In this document: in pieces, positions 9,475 through 18,783 of the stretch
How the letters are laid out: every line of letters begins with the position of its first letter
Numbering within the stretch: the first letter of the stretch is position 1
Assembly: GCF_011752625.1 (NCBI RefSeq)
Contig: NZ_VWXD01000001.1
Span: 62,001 to 126,000, forward strand
DNA from: Candidatus Pantoea formicae
Lineage (GTDB): Bacteria; Pseudomonadota; Gammaproteobacteria; Enterobacterales; Enterobacteriaceae
DNA length: 64,000 nt
Reading direction: 5' to 3'
The notes under the pieces: generated by a model
Told to the model about the DNA's origin: nothing
What the model saw: the letters and a program-made list of their open reading frames with translations, nothing else
The model's database searches: none
Program-made: the position numbers and the translations under genes

Positions 9475-10875
9475 TTAGAACGGACCCCAGTTAATCGCCA
9501 CGCCGATGAGTAAGGTGACAACGCAAATCGCAAACCAAATTGCGATCACGGGTGCCACAAACCTCACCCATTTACCAAAGGAGATGTTGGCTGTGGCTAA
9601 CGCCGCCATCAGCACGCCTGAGGTTGGGCTGATCGAGTTCACAATCCCCTCGCCTAACAGCACTGTTTGTACGGTGACCTGACGGGTCAGTCCAAGGTTA
9701 TCACCCAGTGGGGAGAAGATGGGAATCAGCAGCGCTGACTCACCCGAACCTGATGAAATGCCGAAGTGCATCAGTGCAGCACTGATAAACATGCCCACAG
9801 CGGCAAAAGCAGGTGAAAACGGGGCCAGCAGTTCGGAGAGGAATCCGACAATCGGATCAAGAATATTCCCCTGCTGCAGCACCACAGAAATCGCACCTGC
9901 CATCCCGACAATAAAGCCGCCTTTCACCAACTGGGAGCAGCCGGTCAGGAAGGTATTGGCAATGGCTGAACCTGACAAACGACCAATCAGACCGACGAGG
10001 ATCGACAAGATAATGAACATTGCCGACATTTCATTGGTTGCCCAATGCAGTTGTACCGTTCCCACCATGAAAATCAGCAGCGTGACGGCACAGGTTGCCA
10101 GAATCAATTTATGGCGGCCGGTAATCGCTGATGCTGATGTGGTTTCAACCGGAACCTCAGCGCGCAGCTGTCCATTTTTGCGCATCTTTTTAACGGAAAT
10201 AATCAGGTAGATTGCCACCGTCAGCACAAACAACAGGTTGGTAATACCGCGCAGTAACATGCCGGAAAACAGCGGCAACTGGGCGAGGTGCTGCGTCAAT
10301 CCAGTGGTGGCCGGACCTAAAAATGCGACGTTAAAGCCAGCTGCACAGGTTAGATAGATCAGCGCCATACCGATAACCGGCGGTAAACCTAACGAACGCG
10401 CCACCAGCAGACCAATCGGCACAAAGGCCACCACTGAGTTTTGTACCACGCCGGTACTGCCAAGGATGGCGAAGATCACTGCAAAGATCAGGATCAGACG
10501 GGTATCGCTGATTTTGGTGCTGCGTGACAGCGAATTCAGCGCAGTGGCAATCGCCCCGGTAGCCTCAATCACCGCCAGCAATCCGCCGGTAAACAGAATC
10601 AGGAAAATGATCGGCGCCGCTTTGATCACGCCCTGCACGATAGCCATGAAAATCTCGCCGGGATAAACACCCGAGCGCGCCACTTCATGCAGGCTGCCTT
10701 TGATGGCAAAGGTCACGCCATTACGGGTTTCGTGATCAAATTTACCCGCCGGGATAATCCAGGTGGCTACCGCTGCCAGCACCAGGATGATAAACAGCAG
10801 CAGATAGGGACTCTGCTCACTCTTTTTGCCTGTGGGCTGCATCGCACTATTTTTCTCAACATTAACCTGCGACAT
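9475..10875 (-). CDS. YfcC-family (UPF/DcuC-like) membrane transporter
   Basis: Polytopic inner-membrane protein of 466 residues, about 11-12 helices, of the YfcC-type branch of the ion-transporter superfamily. Visible signatures are TWIIPAGKFD after the first helix, GSTGVVQNSVVAFVPIG, and the late motif SGSGESALLIPIFSPLGDNLGLTRQ with GEGIVNSISPTSGVLMAA, which mark the two hairpin-type substrate regions of this superfamily. Its start overlaps the stop of the M20 peptidase gene by 14 bp, so transport and peptide hydrolysis are coupled. A peptide or acyl-amino acid substrate is likely by association with the peptidase; the transport direction is not provable here. Confidence 0.85.
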   Translation of the reverse strand: MSQVNVEKNSAMQPTGKKSEQSPYLLLFIILVLAAVATWIIPAGKFDHETRNGVTFAIKGSLHEVARSGVYPGEIFMAIVQGVIKAAPIIFLILFTGGLLAVIEATGAIATALNSLSRSTKISDTRLILIFAVIFAILGSTGVVQNSVVAFVPIGLLVARSLGLPPVIGMALIYLTCAAGFNVAFLGPATTGLTQHLAQLPLFSGMLLRGITNLLFVLTVAIYLIISVKKMRKNGQLRAEVPVETTSASAITGRHKLILATCAVTLLIFMVGTVQLHWATNEMSAMFIILSILVGLIGRLSGSAIANTFLTGCSQLVKGGFIVGMAGAISVVLQQGNILDPIVGFLSELLAPFSPAFAAVGMFISAALMHFGISSGSGESALLIPIFSPLGDNLGLTRQVTVQTVLLGEGIVNSISPTSGVLMAALATANISFGKWVRFVAPVIAIWFAICVVTLLIGVAINWGPF

Positions 10876-12001
10876 GGTTTTCTCCCAGCATCAAACCCGC
10901 CACCAGCGCGGTGCGTGAGGCAATATCGGCAATGATGATGTGTTCATGACGCGCATGAATGCCGGCACCGGTCGCGCCCAATCCATCTAAGGTTGGGATA
11001 CCCAGCGCCGCGGTGAAGTTACCATCGCTGCCACCGCCTACCGATTGCCCTTCCACGCTGAAACCGATGAGTTGGGCCACCGCTTGCGCACGCTGCATAA
11101 TAACCCGCGATTCTGCACTCTGGCGCATCGGCGGACGTGATTGTGCGCCGGTAATCTCCAGCTTAATACCCGGCAAGTGAGGCTGAATCTGGGTGATTTC
11201 AGCGTGAATGCGCTGGGCTTCCTCTTCGCTGGTGACGCGGGTATCGATGCCCAGAACGGCTTTATCCGCGACCACGTTGATGCGATTACCGCCTTGCGCT
11301 ATCCCGACGTTAACGGTGGTGCCGCGATCTGGTGCATTCAATCCATGCAGGAACAGCACCTGATGCGCCATCTCCTGCACTGCGCTGATCCCCTCTTCAG
11401 GATTGTTACCCGCATGCGCGGTCTGACCGGTGATCGCGATCTGATATTGGCCCGTACCTTTGCGCGCAACCTTCAGTGCACCGGTTCCGGCCACAGCGGG
11501 TTCCACCACCAGCACTTGCGATGATCCCAGCGCATGGCGGGAGAGCCACTCGCTGGAGCTTGGGCTGCCCACTTCTTCGTCACTGCCACACAGGAAAACG
11601 ATGCGTTTCCCTGCCAGCAAATCCTGTTCTTTCAATGCGCGTGCCGCCCAGATCGACTGCACCAGGCCCGCTTTCATGTCCAGAATGCCGGGGCCGTAAA
11701 ACTTGCCGTTTTCCTCGCGCATCGGCAATTCGCCTTCATCCCAGACGGTGTCAAAATGACCAAGCACCACGGTTTGATCGTCGCCTGAGCCCAGCGTGAA
11801 TTTGAGGTGGTTCCCATAGTGTTCCTGTACATCGATTTCAGCATCAATACCCAGACGCTCCGCAAACAAGACACGCAGCACGTCGCCACAGCGATCCACT
11901 GCCGCCTTGTTCATTGACGGTGACTCTGCTGCCACCAGGGTTTTGATATCTGACAGAATATCGTCTGAATGCTGTTGCAAAAAACTTATTATATTTTTCA
12001 T
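10862..12001 (-). CDS. M20-family metallopeptidase (glutamate carboxypeptidase type)
   Basis: Zinc-dependent cytoplasmic carboxypeptidase or deacylase of the CPG2/ArgE/DapE group, 379 residues. The first metal motif reads VVLGHFDTVW (His and Asp ligands), the next LDMKAG, and the catalytic Glu pair is in CGSDEEVGSPSS. A dimerisation insert follows, with the family His in GQTAHAGNNPEEG. No signal peptide. The ATG at 12001 lies eight bases after GAGGA and is preferred over a GTG 15 bp upstream. It is first in an operon with the YfcC-type transporter. CPG2-type enzymes release C-terminal glutamate from folate-like or peptide substrates, so a glutamyl conjugate is a plausible substrate. Confidence 0.9.
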   Translation of the reverse strand: MKNIISFLQQHSDDILSDIKTLVAAESPSMNKAAVDRCGDVLRVLFAERLGIDAEIDVQEHYGNHLKFTLGSGDDQTVVLGHFDTVWDEGELPMREENGKFYGPGILDMKAGLVQSIWAARALKEQDLLAGKRIVFLCGSDEEVGSPSSSEWLSRHALGSSQVLVVEPAVAGTGALKVARKGTGQYQIAITGQTAHAGNNPEEGISAVQEMAHQVLFLHGLNAPDRGTTVNVGIAQGGNRINVVADKAVLGIDTRVTSEEEAQRIHAEITQIQPHLPGIKLEITGAQSRPPMRQSAESRVIMQRAQAVAQLIGFSVEGQSVGGGSDGNFTAALGIPTLDGLGATGAGIHARHEHIIIADIASRTALVAGLMLGENHVAG

Positions 12002-12080
12002 TACGTCTGTCCTCACTAAGTGAACCTCCGAGTATGAGGATAAAAAAGCGCATAAAAAATGGATACAAAGCGCTAATATT

Positions 12081-12097
12081 GTTGACCTAAGATCAAC
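12081..12097. promoter_or_regulatory. Probable LysR operator between peptidase and LysR genes
   Basis: Inverted repeat GTTGA-N7-TCAAC in the 111-bp divergent intergenic space. It contains the T-N11-A layout bound by LysR-type regulators and lies just upstream of the LysR gene. Inferred as its operator for self-control and for the divergent peptidase/transporter operon. Confidence 0.6.
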
Positions 12098-12112
12098 AGA
12101 TAACGAAAACCT

Positions 12113-13051
12113 ATGTCAATGATGCTCTATCCCGATAAATCCATAAGATACTTATATGAAGTCGGTATCCACGGCGGAATACGTCGCGCTGCTGAGGCGT
12201 TAGATGTTGATCCTGCGGCCATCAGCCGCCAGCTTTCCCAACTGGCGCGTGACATGCAGTTGCCTCTATTGGAGCGACGCGGGCGAAATGTGGTTCTGAC
12301 CGAAGCGGGTAAATTGCTGGCAGAGGATTATGCGCAGACCCATCAACGGAGAAGCCATCTGGAAAGACGCTTGAAGGATCTGCGCCATAAACGCGGCGGT
12401 TCGATTTCCCTGCGCGTTGGGCAAGGTATGGTGGATGAGGTGGTGAAGTCTGTGTTGCAGCCGTTCTCGCAGAATTACCCGGAAGTGTTCATCGAAATTC
12501 TGTCGGGTGATATGCAAACCACGGTGAGTCTAATCACCCGTGGCGAAGTGGATATGGCGGTGGGTTTTGGCCCTGTTGGGCCACCCGGTGTGAAGTGTTT
12601 CAGCTTTGCGCGTGGGCCGATCTGCGCCATCGTGCGCCATGACCATCCAATTGCTTTGTATGAGCAAATTGAGATCGCTGAGTTAGCAAAGTATCCCCTG
12701 ATTGGCATGGATAAAGAGTTCGGCATTCAGAGTTATATGAACGTGATGTTCAATCAGGAGGGGTTGGTGTTTAGCCCGGCATACAGTTGTAATTTGTTTA
12801 CCAGCGCGATTGCGCTGAGTCAGGCCGGAATGGGCATAGCCTTTATGACCGCTAAAGTAGTGGAAGACACACTGACTTCACGAGGTTTGGTCGCCGTGCC
12901 CATCCACCATCGCATTGCCCGTGAAAGCCAGGGTTACATTCTTCGCAGCACCGACCACCGCCTCACCCCTGCGGCACAGCACCTGTGGCAGCTGCTGTGC
13001 CAGTTTTTTGAGCGAACGGTGCCAGCGTCATCTAGCCCCCTCACCGATTAG
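12113..13051 (+). CDS. LysR-family transcriptional regulator
   Basis: DNA-binding regulator of 312 residues. An N-terminal winged helix-turn-helix occupies about 7-66 (GGIRRAAEALDVDPAAISRQLSQL), and a substrate-binding-type effector domain spans about 95-300. It is divergent from the M20 peptidase/YfcC operon and separated from it by a T-N11-A palindrome, so it most likely controls that operon. The 3' end overlaps the convergent glycosyltransferase gene by 24 bp. The inducer is unknown. Confidence 0.92.
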   Translation: MSMMLYPDKSIRYLYEVGIHGGIRRAAEALDVDPAAISRQLSQLARDMQLPLLERRGRNVVLTEAGKLLAEDYAQTHQRRSHLERRLKDLRHKRGGSISLRVGQGMVDEVVKSVLQPFSQNYPEVFIEILSGDMQTTVSLITRGEVDMAVGFGPVGPPGVKCFSFARGPICAIVRHDHPIALYEQIEIAELAKYPLIGMDKEFGIQSYMNVMFNQEGLVFSPAYSCNLFTSAIALSQAGMGIAFMTAKVVEDTLTSRGLVAVPIHHRIARESQGYILRSTDHRLTPAAQHLWQLLCQFFERTVPASSSPLTD

Positions 13052-13915
13052 CCGCGCAAAAAAGTCGTAAGGTATATCTGACGCGATTTTCCTGGTAAAC
13101 AGGCAGCCAGAACGCTTGATGTTCGGAACATCACTCTCATCAAGTGTTCTGGGGAAGTCCGGGCCGGTTTTCCAGTCGATATAGCGTAAGGCATCATTTA
13201 ATTTTTCATTATCCTGGTAAAAATCTTCAACGCCTAATTGCTTTAAAAGCGTATGAAAGAACACCTCATCACCACAAAATGATTGCTGGTATAAGTGGCA
13301 ATACCAGGGATTAGCGTCAACAAATCGCATTAAGGCGTTGACCGTAGCATGGTTTAATGAGAACCAGTTTGTGCCTTTATAAAATCGCGTAATGCTACTG
13401 GCGTGGCGCTTAAACTCATCAGTGATATACAGTCCCTTGAAGAGTTTAAAGGCTAACACCTTAAACTTTTCAGGCAGCGATTTGTTTCTAACGTAACACA
13501 CTGCAGGGTAGCGATACTTAACTCTGACCTCTGGGTCAACATAGTGGTTTCTTGCATCCTGAAAATGCATCAGGTTTTTCTTATTGATACTGTGCAAAAA
13601 ATCATTTATCGACTGGTTGCTCTGACAGGGAAGATCGTCGCCCGACAATAAGAATAGATAGTCGAAGTTCCATTGTAATGCTTCCGACAACGTATTCAAA
13701 GTTGAGGCTATCTGACTGTAGTCTCCCCAGGTTACACGTACGCGATTCTGTACAAAGTGAACATTACGGCCAGCCAATGACTGAAAATCCTCAAGGGAGG
13801 ACTTGGCATCGACATGAATAAGAATAGTATTTTCTGCAAAAGAGGACAGATAATTAACGGTATAGATAAGCGGGTTTGTTTTTTTATGACAAAGAATACA
13901 AAATATTTTTTTCAT
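13028..13915 (-). CDS. GT14-type (core-2/I-branching) glycosyltransferase of the EPS cluster
   Basis: Predicted glycosyltransferase of 295 residues related to the GT14 family (beta-1,6-N-acetylglucosaminyl or xylosyltransferase type). Family features are the start FCILCHKKTNPLIYTVNYL, LIHVDAKS, the VRVTWGDYSQIASTLN segment, FDYLFLLSGDDLPCQ and KGTNWFSLNHATVN near residue 190. There is no signal peptide, so it acts in the cytoplasm on a lipid-linked oligosaccharide. As last gene of the cluster it probably adds a side-branch sugar. Its tail overlaps the convergent LysR gene by 24 bp. GT14 members are uncommon in enterobacterial EPS loci, which makes it a marker for this polysaccharide's structure. 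Confidence 0.8.
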   Translation of the reverse strand: MKKIFCILCHKKTNPLIYTVNYLSSFAENTILIHVDAKSSLEDFQSLAGRNVHFVQNRVRVTWGDYSQIASTLNTLSEALQWNFDYLFLLSGDDLPCQSNQSINDFLHSINKKNLMHFQDARNHYVDPEVRVKYRYPAVCYVRNKSLPEKFKVLAFKLFKGLYITDEFKRHASSITRFYKGTNWFSLNHATVNALMRFVDANPWYCHLYQQSFCGDEVFFHTLLKQLGVEDFYQDNEKLNDALRYIDWKTGPDFPRTLDESDVPNIKRSGCLFTRKIASDIPYDFFARLIGEGAR

Positions 13916-13961
13916 TTATCGAAGACCTTGCCTTTTCAGGCTAATGAAAGCAGTGCATATA

Positions 13962-14477
13962 TCATGCGGCTAATGCGTCGCACTGTAAAAAACCGTTTAA
14001 TGTCAGATAAAAGAGATTTCGCCTTTTTTCGAAGAATAAGTAAGTCAGTTGCGATTTATACTCCTTCAATTTTTTCATCGTGAGAATCAGAGCATGACAA
14101 ATCCTGTCATCATCCCAGCCGCGTAAAATCAGCAAGAACACTCGCATTCTTACGCTGTCTTCTCTTTCCGTGAAGGGTTTTATTTTCTTAAACACCTTCC
14201 CACCTTTAAAAAAATCAAAAATATCATTGGTACGCAGGTCGAGGGCGTAAAATGAAATGTCGCACACGGATTGAAGAATAAAAACCTCTAGTTTATTACT
14301 GTAAATTACGATGATATTGCGGTATTTCGGCAAGGTCTTCTCTCTACTGAGTGCCAGCAGGAAATGGTGCACATCAAAAACCAACAAATTAGTCCGAACA
14401 AATGACATTTCTGACGAAAGATTTACAATCGCACTTTCAATAAATTTATTTTGAATATGAGTGATTACTTTTCTCAT
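13962..14477 (-). CDS. Degenerate LuxR-like (RcsA-type layout) protein inside EPS cluster
   Basis: Protein of 171 residues with no clear assignment. The C-terminal 70 residues follow the spacing of a LuxR/GerE helix-turn-helix (FTEREDSVRMRVFLLILRG, then WDDDRICHALILTMKKLKEYKSQ), but several consensus residues are changed. The N-terminal part (RNIIVIYSNKLEVFILQS) resembles a reduced receiver fold like that of RcsA or BglJ. The ATG at 14477 follows an AAAGGTGAT stretch and is preferred over a TTG 15 bp upstream. It lies between the acyltransferase and GT14 genes, same strand. It may be an auxiliary regulator of the polysaccharide; DNA binding is not certain. Confidence 0.6.
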   Translation of the reverse strand: MRKVITHIQNKFIESAIVNLSSEMSFVRTNLLVFDVHHFLLALSREKTLPKYRNIIVIYSNKLEVFILQSVCDISFYALDLRTNDIFDFFKGGKVFKKIKPFTEREDSVRMRVFLLILRGWDDDRICHALILTMKKLKEYKSQLTYLFFEKRRNLFYLTLNGFLQCDALAA

Positions 14478-14547
14478 ACCATCACCTTTCAATTAAAGCA
14501 ACAATCATGATTTTTTGTTTCATTTTCAGTAATTCAAACGCTGGGGA

Positions 14548-15591
14548 TCAGTTGACCACTTGCGCGCCATTTTTTTTTGCTGCCCGGTTTTTCCCCCACC
14601 TCTGCGTTAACCGGCCGAGGGGCTTTTCAATAAAACGGTAGGTAAGTAAACCGGAAATGACCGCTCCCGACAGCAAGACCACAGTAAATAGTGCCGGACT
14701 CAACAGCCCTAGCTTCTTTAAAATCAACGCGACAGGGCTCAATATAAAAGGATGGACTAAATAGAGTGAGTATGAGGAATTGCCTATCTGTTCAAAAGCA
14801 CGTACCAGCCAGCCATGACTTGTCGCAAACCATGGCTCCAAACTGAGCGCGCCAAGAAATATCAGAAACATCGGGAGGCCTGAGGTGACGACTTTGCCAA
14901 AAGGAAGATCAGGCGTACCGTAAACATTGTTGTAAGTCACCCAAGTCAGGCCCAGCATTATCATCAAGCATGCCGAAATCTTGCTCAGTTTAATGTTGCT
15001 GATAATCACGAACCCAAGCACCCCAAGCATAAACTCAAGCAGCATATTGCTGAATAAAAAAGCCGGGAACGGCGTCGTTGGCTGAAGGATCAACCCCATA
15101 CCAGACAACAGCAGGATGGTTAATGAGACACCAAGATATCTGATTGACCTGATATCAGTCAGAAAAATGAACACAGAAAATATCAGGTAATAATAAAACT
15201 CGTAGCTTAACGTCCACCCATTCTGAATTAAAAACTTAACACCATCAGGAATCAGGAAGAAAGATTGAATAATACCCGTTTTACCGCCGGACGAGTTGAC
15301 CATTTGAGGGGCAACCAAGAAAATAATCAAGGCGGCAAGACTTAACAACCAATACAAAGGGATAATTCTTATAACACGGTGAAGCAGAAAATTGAGCAGG
15401 GTTATCTTTTTATTGTGGGTAGTCACACACATAATAAAACCGGAAATGATGAAAAACAGGTCCACTCCATTCCCTCCCACATGAAACCAGTTCAACGAAC
15501 CGGTGCCGTACTGTTGCCCTTTATGTGCAATGTGGGTTAGCACCACCATTAACGCTGCAATTCCTCTCAGAAACTGAATCGAATAAAACAT
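14548..15591 (-). CDS. Acyltransferase 3 family membrane O-acyltransferase
   Basis: Integral membrane acyltransferase of 347 residues, about ten helices, of the OafA/WcaF-unrelated acyltransferase-3 family. It usually transfers acetyl or succinyl groups to exopolysaccharide sugars. The family start IQFLRGIAALMVVLTHI carries the conserved Arg and His, and the second helix region reads VGGNGVDLFFIISGFIM. The ATG at 15591 follows AGGA; an upstream in-frame start would add about 22 non-membrane residues. It is placed between the initiating transferase and the LuxR-like gene, so it most likely decorates the repeat unit. Confidence 0.9.
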   Translation of the reverse strand: MFYSIQFLRGIAALMVVLTHIAHKGQQYGTGSLNWFHVGGNGVDLFFIISGFIMCVTTHNKKITLLNFLLHRVIRIIPLYWLLSLAALIIFLVAPQMVNSSGGKTGIIQSFFLIPDGVKFLIQNGWTLSYEFYYYLIFSVFIFLTDIRSIRYLGVSLTILLLSGMGLILQPTTPFPAFLFSNMLLEFMLGVLGFVIISNIKLSKISACLMIMLGLTWVTYNNVYGTPDLPFGKVVTSGLPMFLIFLGALSLEPWFATSHGWLVRAFEQIGNSSYSLYLVHPFILSPVALILKKLGLLSPALFTVVLLSGAVISGLLTYRFIEKPLGRLTQRWGKNRAAKKNGAQVVN

Positions 15592-15625
15592 GAAAATCCT
15601 TATAGATAGCGAATCTGGAGAACTC

Positions 15626-15652
15626 TCCTGGCGAACAGAATTCTCGCCAGGA
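15626..15652 (-). terminator. Intra-cluster hairpin downstream of the initiating transferase
   Basis: Nine-base inverted repeat TCCTGGCGA / TCGCCAGGA around a nine-base loop, about 70 bases after the WcaJ-type gene stop in its direction of transcription. There is no U-tract, so it is better read as an attenuator or mRNA 3'-end stabiliser than as a full terminator. It may lower expression of the acyltransferase and genes beyond. Confidence 0.4.
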
Positions 15653-15718
15653 AACACGGTTATTATTGTTATTAAAATTCGATTAATTGAGGAAGAAAGA
15701 GTGTTGATTAGCGTTTTA

Positions 15719-17116
15719 TCAATAGGCAGACTTATTAATAAAACCCTTGAATACCGTTAAGAAAATTATTTTCAAGTCGCCAGGGATGCTCCAGCTTCGA
15801 ATATATTCCAGATCCAAATCAATACGCTTTTGCATCTTATCTAAGGTATCGGTTTCACCACGCCAGCCATTAATCTGTGCTAAGCCCGTAATTCCAGGCT
15901 TAACCTTGTGACGCAGCATATAGCCATGAATTAACATGCGATATTGTTCATTATGGGCGACGGCATGAGGACGAGGTCCAACAATTGACATCTCGCCACG
16001 AAATACATTGAAGAATTGTGGTAACTCATCCAATGAGGTATTACGTAAAAAACGCCCGACTCGCGTTACACGCGCATCACCTCGCGTTGCCTGCATCACT
16101 TTGGCATCATTTTCCATCACGCTCATAGAACGAAACTTCCAAACAATAATGGGTTTTCCATCGATGCCATAACGTGTCTGACGAAAAAGCGCCGGCCCTG
16201 GTGAAGATAACTTCACGGCCACCGCCACGGCGAGTAAAACCGGGGAGATTAACAATAAAATCAGTGACGAAAGCACGATGTCTTCTAGCCGCTTCAATAC
16301 CCGGTTAATACCATTAAATGGTGTATCCACTAAGGGCACGACGGGAACACCGTTGATGTCCTCAGGATGAGATTGCAGAATGTTGAGAGCAGAAACATCG
16401 GGTACCAACAACACAGAACAAGTGGTATCAGCCAGTTGCTTCACTAACTCACTAATCTTCCCTTCATCTTTCATATGCATCGCGATGTAAATACGGTCAA
16501 TCTCGCCGTTACGAGCTTCCCTGATTAATTCCGTAAGATTTCCGGCATAGGGCAAACCGTTAAGATCGTTAGAGACCACATCGTCATAAACGCCCTTTAC
16601 CACAAACCCCAGCCACGGAGAACGGCCAAAACTTTTCAATAAAGCAATGCCTGCAGGCATGCTGCCCGCGACACAAACACGGCGATTGTTATAACCATAC
16701 TTACGCAGTGTGCCAGAAAGGTAACGGATCACTGAACGGCTGGCGGTAAATCCGACCACCACCAACAGAAACCATTGCACCAAGGCGTCAAATGACAGGG
16801 TGAAATGAGCAGTGTAACTCAGCACCAGCCAGGTTGCTGCTGCTGTCACTATCCAGTTTCTAGTGATCGAAAACAGCTCAACATAGATGTGCATCCCACG
16901 CCACGAACGATAGAAATTAGTAAATCCGGCAACTGTGACGAAAGCAATGATTGCCGTCATCAGTAGCAGTAGATATTGCTCATCAAAAACAGCGTGATGC
17001 AGAGCAGAAACCAGATACAGGCCTATAAAAATAACACCTATATCAGAGAGCCGCTGCACAATGGAGATGACTGAGATATTCGAATGAATGTGAACTCGAT
17101 GCTGTAATGTATTCAT
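15719..17116 (-). CDS. WcaJ/AmsG-type undecaprenyl-phosphate sugar phosphotransferase
   Basis: Initiating enzyme of polysaccharide assembly: transfers glucose-1-P or galactose-1-P from the UDP-sugar to undecaprenyl phosphate at the inner membrane. Of 465 residues, four to five N-terminal membrane helices (about 15-125) are followed by a CoA-binding-like Rossmann domain (about 135-260), one membrane segment (about 278-300) and the C-terminal bacterial sugar transferase domain (WKFRSMSVMENDA, RFLRNTSLDELPQFFNVFRGEMSIVGPRP, KVKPGITGLAQINGWRGET). The last two blocks hold the catalytic Asp-Glu and the diphosphate-binding Arg-Pro. Start set at the ATG of MNTLQ; the TTG upstream is less likely. In amylovoran loci this gene (amsG) is first, whereas here it is near the end. 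Whether it uses Glc or Gal cannot be told. Confidence 0.92.
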   Translation of the reverse strand: MNTLQHRVHIHSNISVISIVQRLSDIGVIFIGLYLVSALHHAVFDEQYLLLLMTAIIAFVTVAGFTNFYRSWRGMHIYVELFSITRNWIVTAAATWLVLSYTAHFTLSFDALVQWFLLVVVGFTASRSVIRYLSGTLRKYGYNNRRVCVAGSMPAGIALLKSFGRSPWLGFVVKGVYDDVVSNDLNGLPYAGNLTELIREARNGEIDRIYIAMHMKDEGKISELVKQLADTTCSVLLVPDVSALNILQSHPEDINGVPVVPLVDTPFNGINRVLKRLEDIVLSSLILLLISPVLLAVAVAVKLSSPGPALFRQTRYGIDGKPIIVWKFRSMSVMENDAKVMQATRGDARVTRVGRFLRNTSLDELPQFFNVFRGEMSIVGPRPHAVAHNEQYRMLIHGYMLRHKVKPGITGLAQINGWRGETDTLDKMQKRIDLDLEYIRSWSIPGDLKIIFLTVFKGFINKSAY

Positions 17117-17224
17117 AATCGTCAACCTGCCTGGTTAAACCGTTAAATGAAATGCTGGAATTATTTATTCCCACCAGAATTAATCCGGTGGGTGTGATGT
17201 TAATAATTAATGAATTTCTTCTTA

Positions 17225-18661
17225 TTAAGACTGTAGTTTTAAACGATGATAAATAAACAACCTTGCACTTTTCGACATTAAAAACAGCGAAACCAAATAT
17301 GTGATAACGCAGCAGAAGCAAATCAGTGCCAACACGAGAAAGTTATTAATATCAGAGGAGGGGTATTCCTTATCAATCACAAACATAGCAATTATCATCA
17401 CACCGACTGCAATAGATATCGGGTAAATCTTGAGGAATACATTGATGAGATTCCCCGAGAGAATCCTCATCAAGAAATACATCAATGGAAAGAACATAAA
17501 AATGTTGGCGAACATATACAATTTAGCAAAAGTGGTGATGTCAAATTTCACACCGATAAGAAAGGTTGAAACCATGACAAGGGCATTTAGCATCCCAAGT
17601 CTTAACATAATATCAGTACGGTTTTTCACCATAAAAACGGCACCGGTAGTGCTGAGCACTGACTGGATAATAGCAGTTGGTGCCAGCCATTTAAGTATCT
17701 CTGCGGTTTTGAGCCACTGCTCACCAAAAAATATTTTCATTATAGGAAAACTGTAGTAACCAATTAACGTCATTAGGGGTGCAGTCAATACCAGAACAAA
17801 AAATATGGTATTGAGATAGGTCGCTTCAATACGTTTGTTATCGTCCTGAAAACGGCTCAATACTGGGTACAGCGACCGCGTTGCCACATATGTCATGCTT
17901 TGCAAAGGAAACAGCATAATCCGGTACGCCAGATTATATTGCCCTAATATCGTCGCCGACATATATCGTCCAATAATGAAGCTATCGGTGTTTCTGGAGA
18001 AATAGTTAATGAAATTATACAAAGAGAGTTGTGTGCTAAATGACAAGATCTCTTTAATGTCACAGACACGGATAAAGTGAGTGAGTGACGGTCTCCATTT
18101 AGATAGTTTCCAAAATTGCAATGCTGACATCAAATTTTGAACTAGTGCCAGTGCTACCAGACTGTACACACCAAAACCGCAATTAGCTAATATGATAGCA
18201 ATAATGACAGAAAAAACAGATGATGTGACTTCAACACGTGAAATTGATTTGAATTGGTTTTCTCGTTCTAATAACGCAAGATGGGTGGCCGCGCAACTGG
18301 AAAGCGGAAAGGTTAATCCCAGCAGAATGAGAACCTTCACCAGTTCCGGTTGTTGATAAAGTAATGACAGTGGATGTGCAAGGCAGGCAATGACGCCACA
18401 TAAGAACAGGCCCAGCAGAACATTCAGCCAAAACACGGAATTGATCAGGTTGTTACTCAGCTCTTTTCTCTGAATCAGTGCTGCTGAGGTCCCGAGATCC
18501 CTTAATAGAATACCAAGATTGATGACAACTACCGCCATCGCCATGATACCGTATTGCGCTGGTGGAATGATTTTAGCCAAATAGATCAGATTGACAGCTT
18601 GCACCAGCATTTTTAGAAATTGGGATATTGCATTCCATTTGGCGTTTGATAGCACACTCAT
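17225..18661 (-). CDS. Wzx-type lipid-linked oligosaccharide flippase
   Basis: Membrane protein of 478 residues with about 12-14 helices from the MOP superfamily polysaccharide-transporter branch (WzxC/AmsL-like). It flips the undecaprenyl-linked repeat unit to the periplasm. Typical start NAKWNAISQFLKMLVQAVNLIYLAKIIPPAQYG, then INLGILLRDLGTSAALIQRKEL, matching WzxC-type proteins. It lies between a GT2-like gene and the initiating transferase gene on the same strand, with about 100-bp gaps on both sides. Together with Wza, Wzc and the EpsG protein it makes this a Wzx/Wzy-dependent pathway. Confidence 0.9.
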   Translation of the reverse strand: MSVLSNAKWNAISQFLKMLVQAVNLIYLAKIIPPAQYGIMAMAVVVINLGILLRDLGTSAALIQRKELSNNLINSVFWLNVLLGLFLCGVIACLAHPLSLLYQQPELVKVLILLGLTFPLSSCAATHLALLERENQFKSISRVEVTSSVFSVIIAIILANCGFGVYSLVALALVQNLMSALQFWKLSKWRPSLTHFIRVCDIKEILSFSTQLSLYNFINYFSRNTDSFIIGRYMSATILGQYNLAYRIMLFPLQSMTYVATRSLYPVLSRFQDDNKRIEATYLNTIFFVLVLTAPLMTLIGYYSFPIMKIFFGEQWLKTAEILKWLAPTAIIQSVLSTTGAVFMVKNRTDIMLRLGMLNALVMVSTFLIGVKFDITTFAKLYMFANIFMFFPLMYFLMRILSGNLINVFLKIYPISIAVGVMIIAMFVIDKEYPSSDINNFLVLALICFCCVITYLVSLFLMSKSARLFIYHRLKLQS

Positions 18662-18783
18662 CGAAGCACCACCCTTTCTATTGGCATTACAATATGTATT
18701 TTATTACTGTCAGAAAACAAACAGTTAAATAATGATTCCATACTTATCCTTTGATATTAACTCCATTATAAACCCCTGACAGA

